NCBI GenBank assembly: GCA_937142855.1
Contig: CAKZQZ010000056.1
Location: 1 to 36,857 of the forward strand
DNA: 36,857 nucleotides
Source: an uncultured Alphaproteobacteria bacterium
GTDB taxonomy: Bacteria > Pseudomonadota > Alphaproteobacteria > Puniceispirillales > Marisalimonadaceae
Reading direction: 5' to 3'
Within the stretch, counting starts at the first letter, position 1; each line of letters starts with the position of its first letter. The notes below the pieces were generated by a model that ran no database searches, was not told the origin of the DNA, and worked only from the letters and a program-made list of their open reading frames with translations. This document shows, piece by piece, positions 32,445-36,857 of this stretch. Position numbers and translations under genes: made by a program.

Positions 32445-32930
32445 ATGTATCTCGACGAAACAGCATGGGTAGCAATAGCATTTATTCTTTTTATTATTTT
32501 GGTGTGGAAAAAAGGCAGTCAAGCAATTACTTCTCTATTAGACAATAGATCATTATTAATTAAAAATGAGTTAGATCAAGCTAAATCACTGAAAGAAGAA
32601 GCGTTGGAGGAACTCAGGCAATCTCTACAAACACAAAAAAATATTTCAGAAGAAGCTGATAAAATCCTTAAAGAAGCAAAAGAGAATGCTAAAAGAATAA
32701 TTGAAGAAGCTAAAATTAAATCTTCTGAAATTATAAAAAGGAAAGAAGATCAAGCTGAACAGAAGATTTTAGCTTTAGAAAATGATGCGATTAATAATAT
32801 AAAAAAAATTACAGGCAATATTATCATAGAATCTTCAAAAATTTATATAAATGATAAAATTGACAAAGAAGAAAATTCTAAATTAATTACAAAGTCTTCT
32901 AGTGAGATAAAATCAATTTCAATTAATTAG
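32445..32930 (+). CDS. atpF: F0 subunit b
   Basis: A 161-residue stalk subunit. An N-terminal membrane helix (about 6-24, ETAWVAIAFILFIILVW) precedes LLDNRSLLIKNELDQAKSLKEEA and a long Glu/Lys/Ala-rich helix. It is the last gene of the F0 operon. F1 genes (atpHAGDC) do not follow, which fits the alphaproteobacterial habit of separate F0 and F1 operons. The stop lies 5 bases from the stop of the convergent lipoprotein gene. Confidence 0.93.
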   Translation: MYLDETAWVAIAFILFIILVWKKGSQAITSLLDNRSLLIKNELDQAKSLKEEALEELRQSLQTQKNISEEADKILKEAKENAKRIIEEAKIKSSEIIKRKEDQAEQKILALENDAINNIKKITGNIIIESSKIYINDKIDKEENSKLITKSSSEIKSISIN

Positions 32931-32935
32931 ATTTT

Positions 32936-33364
32936 CTATTTAATACCTAATAAGACTTCACCACCCTTAGGCACACTCAAATTAAATTGCGTCGATCTGT
33001 CAACAATACGACTATTTTTTAACATAAATTGTGAGTAAGAAAAATCATCTCTTTCATATTCATTCTTAGACGCATCTAAAGAAACAACTGATATATTTAC
33101 AGGAACATAATCTTCAATACTAGTATCGTTCCTAATGGCTCTTATATTGATAGATAACTCCATATCAACATCATTGTTGTCATCAGTACAATATGTTTGC
33201 ACTCCTCTTATACCAATATATACAGGTATATTTTTTTCTGATTTGACAACAACTTCTGCAGCTTCTTTAAACGATGTTAATTTCGGACAATCTATTACTT
33301 CTTTTTTAATTGCTGAACAACTACTCAATAATAAGAACATAAATATTTTAACCAATTTATTCAT
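32936..33364 (-). CDS. Small lipoprotein of unknown function
   Basis: From the ATG at 33364 the product is 142 residues. A lipoprotein signal, KLVKIFMFLLLSSCSA, places the lipidated cysteine at C16. AGGAAG lies 8 bases before this ATG; an upstream ATG at 33424 would add 20 residues ahead of the signal and is unlikely. The mature part has two more cysteines (C26, C59) and alternating hydrophobic and polar stretches that suggest a beta-sandwich (GIRGVQTYC, VDMELSINIRAIRND, VPVNISVVSLDA). No Asp follows the lipid cysteine, so outer-membrane sorting is plausible. I do not recognise a family. Confidence 0.78.
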   Translation of the reverse strand: MNKLVKIFMFLLLSSCSAIKKEVIDCPKLTSFKEAAEVVVKSEKNIPVYIGIRGVQTYCTDDNNDVDMELSINIRAIRNDTSIEDYVPVNISVVSLDASKNEYERDDFSYSQFMLKNSRIVDRSTQFNLSVPKGGEVLLGIK

Positions 33365-33446
33365 TAATATCTTCCTATATGTAAAAAAGTTGGTTCTTAG
33401 ATTAATCTTTATTGACGTAATCAATGTAATACATCAAAAGTAAATT

Positions 33447-34400
33447 ATGAAGAAACAAAATATAAATTTATATTTAGCATCTCCTAGAGGTTTTTGTGCA
33501 GGTGTTGATAGGGCTGTAAAGATCGTTGAAGAAACTATCAAAAAATTTGGTTCACCAGTTTATGTAAGGCATGAAATAGTTCATAATAAAGATGTCGTTA
33601 ATTCATTAGCTAAAATTGGTGCTGTTTTTGTCGAAGAGGTACATGAAGCACCAAAAGATAGACCAATTATATTTTCGGCACATGGTGTTCCTAAATCGGT
33701 AGTTAATGAGGCCAAACAAAGAAAGATGATTTCAATTGACGCCACTTGTCCCTTAGTGACTAAAGTTCATAACGAAACTATTAGACATTATAATCTTGGA
33801 AGACATATATTATTAGTTGGACATAGAAACCACCCAGAGGTTATAGGTACGATGGGTCAAGTACCTAATGAATTTGTTTCTCTTATTGAAACAATTGATG
33901 ATGCAATTAACATCAAGGTTAAAAACACAGAAAAATTAGCTTACGCTACACAGACAACCTTATCACTTGATGACACTAAAGAAATACTCACAGTTTTAAA
34001 AAAAAGATTTCCTTCAATAAAAGGACCTAATTCTGAAGATATCTGCTATGCAACAACTAACAGACAACAAGCTGTAAAATCAATGGCTAAACTTTGTGAT
34101 ACAATTTTAGTAATAGGTGCTCAAAATTCTTCTAACTCTCTTAGATTAGTTGAGGTTGCCTTAAGCCATGGGGTTAAAACAGCCCAACTTATTCCTGATG
34201 AATACACTTTGAACAAATTTCTTGAGAGTTTTAATCCTTCATTAACACCTAATCTTGGGTTAACCGCTGGCGCATCTGCACCTGAGACTTTAGTACAAGT
34301 TTTGATATCCAAACTAAAAAAAGATTTTGAAGTTAATCTTGTAGATCATACCGTTACAAAAGAAAACGTTACGTTTAATTTACCAAAAATTTTAAGATAA
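33447..34400 (+). CDS. ispH: IspH, 4-hydroxy-3-methylbut-2-enyl diphosphate reductase
   Basis: It makes IPP and DMAPP in the last step of the MEP isoprenoid pathway. The 317-residue protein has the three cluster cysteines C17 (SPRGFCAGVDRA), C101 (DATCPLVTKVH) and C200 (EDICYATTNRQ). Substrate-binding histidines are H79 (FSAHGV) and H129 (GHRNHPEV). The gene begins the ispH-thrB-rnhA series common in Alphaproteobacteria. Confidence 0.96.
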   Translation: MKKQNINLYLASPRGFCAGVDRAVKIVEETIKKFGSPVYVRHEIVHNKDVVNSLAKIGAVFVEEVHEAPKDRPIIFSAHGVPKSVVNEAKQRKMISIDATCPLVTKVHNETIRHYNLGRHILLVGHRNHPEVIGTMGQVPNEFVSLIETIDDAINIKVKNTEKLAYATQTTLSLDDTKEILTVLKKRFPSIKGPNSEDICYATTNRQQAVKSMAKLCDTILVIGAQNSSNSLRLVEVALSHGVKTAQLIPDEYTLNKFLESFNPSLTPNLGLTAGASAPETLVQVLISKLKKDFEVNLVDHTVTKENVTFNLPKILR

Positions 34401-34416
34401 AAAGTAAGGTAATAAG

Positions 34417-35388
34417 TTGGCTGTTTATACAGATTTGCATAAAGAACAATTAATAAAACTTTTAAAACTTTATGATATTGGAAATTTAATTTCATATGAA
34501 GGGATTACAGAAGGTATAGAAAATAGTAATTTTTTTGTGAAAACTACACGCGGAAAATTTATACTTACTATTTTTGAAAATAGGGTAAACAAAAACGAGT
34601 TACCCTTTTTTTTAGAAATAATGACACACTTAAGTAAAAAAAAATTCTTATGCCCTTATCCAATAGTTGATTTAAAAAATGATTATATTCATGAGTTATC
34701 TGGAAAGCCTTCTATAATTGTTAATTTTCTTGAAGGAAAATCTAAAATTAACATTAGAAAAAAAGATTGCTATAAAGTTGGATCATATATGGGCTACATG
34801 CATAAACAAAGCTATGATTTTCCTTTTGAAAGAAAAAACTCTTTGTCAATAGATGGGTGGAAAGAGTTAATTCATAAATGTTCTGAGTCAATACCTAAAA
34901 GTTTGTTAACTGATTTAGGAACTAACTTAATTGAAGATTTACAAAAAACTCTTTATTTTTGTGAAAAAAATTGGCCATTTCATCTTCCAAAAGGTTTCAT
35001 TCACGCTGACATGTTTCCTGATAATGTTTTTTTTCTTAATGACAAAATATCAGGAGTTATTGATTTCTATTTTAGTTGCTCTGATATTTTAACTTATGAC
35101 TTAGCTATAGCTGTAAACGCATGGTGTTTTAACGAACATAATGTTTTTGATTCCCAAAAGTATGATTCATTGTTAGAAGGCTATAATTCTCAAAGAAAGT
35201 TAAATCAAGATGAAATATTATATTTACCTCTTTTATCTCAAGCTGCCTCAATGCGATTTTTACTAACACGACTTTATGACTGGGTTAATACTCCTGAAGA
35301 TGCAGATGTAATACCAAAAGATCCTAAAGAATACATTATAAAATTAAAACACTTTACTAATATTGTAGAAAAAATTGAATATAACTAA
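34417..35388 (+). CDS. thrB: Homoserine kinase, ThrB type II (APH-like fold)
   Basis: It phosphorylates homoserine on the way to threonine. The 323-residue protein belongs to the choline/aminoglycoside-kinase fold used in Alphaproteobacteria, not the GHMP fold of E. coli ThrB. Motifs seen are the N-terminal EGITEGIENSNFFV, the catalytic loop FIHADMFPDNVFF (HADMFPDN at 196-203), and the metal-binding GVIDFYFSCSD (D216). The start is TTG at 34417 with AAGTAAGG upstream. It lies 16 bases after ispH and 9 bases before rnhA. Confidence 0.93.
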   Translation: MAVYTDLHKEQLIKLLKLYDIGNLISYEGITEGIENSNFFVKTTRGKFILTIFENRVNKNELPFFLEIMTHLSKKKFLCPYPIVDLKNDYIHELSGKPSIIVNFLEGKSKINIRKKDCYKVGSYMGYMHKQSYDFPFERKNSLSIDGWKELIHKCSESIPKSLLTDLGTNLIEDLQKTLYFCEKNWPFHLPKGFIHADMFPDNVFFLNDKISGVIDFYFSCSDILTYDLAIAVNAWCFNEHNVFDSQKYDSLLEGYNSQRKLNQDEILYLPLLSQAASMRFLLTRLYDWVNTPEDADVIPKDPKEYIIKLKHFTNIVEKIEYN

Positions 35389-35397
35389 TAGTGAAAT

Positions 35398-35835
35398 ATG
35401 AGTGATATAATAACTATATATACTGATGGTGCTTGTTCTGGAAACCCGGGCAAAGGTGGCTGGGGTGCTGTTATTATCATAGGAAAAGAAGAGATTTTTT
35501 TATCAGGTTTTAAAACTCTAACAACCAATAATCAAATGGAACTCACAGCAACAATAGAAGCTTTAAAAAATATAAAAAAAACAAGCAATATACACTTATA
35601 CACTGATTCTCAATATGTTAAAAATGGTATTAATCAATGGATATTCAATTGGAAGAAAAATGGATGGATAACAGCAAATAAAAAACCTGTAGCTAATAAA
35701 GAATTATGGATTGAGTTAGACACATACGTAGCAACCCATAAAGTGAAATGGTTTTGGGTTAAAGGTCACTCTGGTGATCATTATAATGAAATCGCAGACA
35801 AATTAGCCGTTAGTGCAATGCATAAAAATAATTAG
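35398..35835 (+). CDS. rnhA: Ribonuclease HI
   Basis: It cleaves the RNA strand of RNA-DNA hybrids. The 145-residue protein has the whole active site at the same numbering as E. coli: D10 (IYTDGACSGNPG), E48 (NNQMELTA), D70 (LYTDSQYV), with H124 and D134 in KGHSGDHYNEIADKLA. It closes the ispH-thrB-rnhA operon. Its stop lies 4 bases from that of the convergent peroxiredoxin. Confidence 0.97.
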   Translation: MSDIITIYTDGACSGNPGKGGWGAVIIIGKEEIFLSGFKTLTTNNQMELTATIEALKNIKKTSNIHLYTDSQYVKNGINQWIFNWKKNGWITANKKPVANKELWIELDTYVATHKVKWFWVKGHSGDHYNEIADKLAVSAMHKNN

Positions 35836-35839
35836 ATAA

Positions 35840-36319
35840 TTATAAATTATTTAAAATATTTTCTGCAGTCGAGACCTCAAATGCTCCAATTTCTTCTACA
35901 AATATTTTTTGGATTACGTTGTTATCTACTATAATAGCAAACCTTTTACACCTATGACCTAAAACTTTTCCAAAATTATGATCTAATCCTAATGACTTTG
36001 AAACAGAGCAATCTGAGTCTGACAGCATATGAATTTTGTCGTTAACACCACTTACCTCACCCCAAGCTTGCATAACATGTGGGTCATTAACAGCCATGCA
36101 AGCTATTTTGGAAACACCTTTTGAAATTATTTTTTCATAATTATTAATAAAACCAGGTAAATGTTTTGCTGAACAAGTTGGTGTAAATGCACCTGGCAAA
36201 GCAAACAAAACTACTTTGCCAGATTTAAAGTACTCCTCTGTAGTAATTTCTTTTAGACCCTCTTGGTCTTTTGTTCTAAAAATTCCAGATGGAAAACTAT
36301 CTCCAGCTTTCAAAGACAT
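35840..36319 (-). CDS. Peroxiredoxin, Prx5/AhpE-like redoxin
   Basis: A 159-residue thiol peroxidase. The Prx5 hallmark FALPGAFTPTCSAKHLPGF includes the peroxidatic cysteine C49; GVSKIACMAVNDPHVMQAW and RCKRFAIIVDNN follow. It reduces hydrogen peroxide or organic peroxides with thioredoxin, glutaredoxin or glutathione as donor. C74 (ACMAV) and C103 (DSDC) are further cysteines. AAGGAG lies 8 bases before the ATG, a strong ribosome site. Confidence 0.93.
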   Translation of the reverse strand: MSLKAGDSFPSGIFRTKDQEGLKEITTEEYFKSGKVVLFALPGAFTPTCSAKHLPGFINNYEKIISKGVSKIACMAVNDPHVMQAWGEVSGVNDKIHMLSDSDCSVSKSLGLDHNFGKVLGHRCKRFAIIVDNNVIQKIFVEEIGAFEVSTAENILNNL

Positions 36320-36382
36320 ATAAAACTCCTTATTAATTTAACTAATACATTTAACTTATAAATTACTTTTTTTAAATATAAT

Positions 36383-36857
36383 TTATTGAACTAAATCAAT
36401 ATATTCCTTTATAATATTTTTCGTTAATATCTCAGGTAAAATTTTACCATTTGGAAAAGAAGGGCTATAAATTTCATTGTAAGGAATACCATAACGCTTT
36501 TTTATAGTTAAGAATTCCTTAATTTTATTATCTGGTGTAGTCCAATCTAACTGTAATAAAATTATATTATTTTTCTTAAATAAATGAATAATTTCTGGGG
36601 TATCTAAAACAAGTTTTTTATTAACTTTACATGTTAGGCACCAATCTGCTGTGATATCTACAAAAATAGTTTTACCTTCTTTCGCTAATTGACTTGGGTA
36701 CTGTAAATTTTTATCAATATCCCATCTCATTTCTTTATACTGTTTTGGGTTAGATAATTCGTTTTTAGGTTGAAGCAAAGTGAATAAGATACTCATTAAC
36801 CAGAAAGAAGTAATTAAAAGGAAAAAAGCCATAATTTTTTTAAATATAATTAACCAA
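36383..36857 (-). CDS. dsbD: DsbD/ScsB-like protein, C-terminal thioredoxin domain, cut by window edge
   Basis: An ATG at 36832 could start a 149-residue protein. The frame, however, stays open upstream to the end of the window, reading WLIIFKKI before that Met and then a hydrophobic helix (FFLLITSFWLMSILFTLL). This is the layout of the last membrane helix and C-terminal thioredoxin domain of DsbD. The active site is DITADWCLTCKVNKKLVL. DsbD carries electrons from cytoplasmic thioredoxin to periplasmic proteins such as CcmG. I read it as the 3' end of a longer gene. A free-standing membrane-anchored thioredoxin is the alternative. Confidence 0.82.
   Translation of the reverse strand, partial: WLIIFKKIMAFFLLITSFWLMSILFTLLQPKNELSNPKQYKEMRWDIDKNLQYPSQLAKEGKTIFVDITADWCLTCKVNKKLVLDTPEIIHLFKKNNIILLQLDWTTPDNKIKEFLTIKKRYGIPYNEIYSPSFPNGKILPEILTKNIIKEYIDLVQ

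Noticed and set aside
33411-33425. FNR-type site upstream of ispH
   Set aside because: The half-sites are TTGA and TCAA, but the spacer is five bases instead of six, so the expected symmetry of an FNR box is not met.
35836-35850. Terminator hairpin between rnhA and the peroxiredoxin gene
   Set aside because: ATAATT-ATA-AATTAT can pair, but the stem is only A-T pairs and the loop is three bases, with no clear T-run. It is too weak to call in such AT-rich DNA.
36383-36832. A complete 149-residue membrane-anchored thioredoxin starting at 36832
   Set aside because: The frame continues open to the end of the window and the sequence before the Met extends a membrane segment, as in DsbD. I treat the gene as truncated by the edge, though the short form is not excluded.
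1-36857. CRISPR arrays, tRNA or rRNA genes, insertion sequences, phage or toxin-antitoxin genes
   Set aside because: Nearly every base is covered by recognised genes. The remaining gaps are under about 170 bases, and none shows spaced repeats, cloverleaf sequence, terminal inverted repeats or transposase motifs.

Overview
The window looks like a compact, AT-rich (roughly 30% GC by eye) stretch of chromosome from a free-living, probably marine, alphaproteobacterium. The lineage call rests on gene content and order. There is an F0 operon atpI-B-E-F'-F without F1 genes. The blocks DUF1674/DUF1491 | rsmB-heparinase-purH, mutY | DUF721-dsbA-smc and ispH-thrB-rnhA-peroxiredoxin are all arrangements familiar from Alphaproteobacteria. 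A family or genus cannot be assigned from the sequence alone. Coding density is very high: no gap without a gene exceeds about 170 bases, convergent genes overlap or nearly touch, and several genes start with TTG. No rRNA, tRNA, IS element, phage gene or CRISPR array was seen.

Layout. 1-3604 (minus strand): a secreted cysteine-containing protein cut by the left edge, tightly coupled to a stand-alone inverse-autotransporter (intimin/invasin-type) beta-barrel; then a 3-hydroxyisobutyrate-dehydrogenase-like enzyme and a class III CoA-transferase. 3771-10674 (plus): a full System I cytochrome c maturation operon, ccmABCDEFGHI, including the 50-residue ccmD. 10676-14330 (minus): yciB/ispZ, dusA, metY with an intrinsic terminator, and a PCu(A)C copper chaperone. 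14414-19405: pgi (plus), a TauE/SafE permease (minus), then an oxalyl-CoA-synthetase-like ligase and a ketopantoate-reductase-like enzyme (plus). 19394-19933 (minus): DUF1491 and a 54-residue DUF1674 (SdhAF4-like) gene. 20013-24623 (plus): rsmB, a heparinase II/III-like protein and purH. 24620-25729 (minus): mutY. 25775-30379 (plus): DUF721/DciA, a DsbA-like protein and smc. 30468-32930 (plus): the F0 operon with a strong hairpin terminator after atpE. 32936-33364 (minus): an unknown lipoprotein. 33447-35835 (plus): ispH, thrB and rnhA. 35840-36857 (minus): a Prx5-type peroxiredoxin and the C-terminal end of a DsbD-like protein cut by the right edge.

How the genes fit together. Respiration and envelope redox chemistry dominate: cytochrome c maturation, copper delivery (PCuAC), the proton-translocating F0 sector, a probable SDH assembly factor, and thiol-disulfide proteins (CcmG, CcmH, DsbA-like, DsbD-like, Prx). 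The rest is mostly core housekeeping (purine, methionine, threonine and isoprenoid synthesis, DNA repair, chromosome organisation, RNA modification).

The most unusual locus is at the left edge. There an inverse-autotransporter barrel ends where the passenger would normally begin, and a separately secreted protein follows one base later behind a near-perfect Shine-Dalgarno sequence. This may be a split, two-protein version of inverse autotransport. The claim is an inference, and it is limited by the truncated partner.
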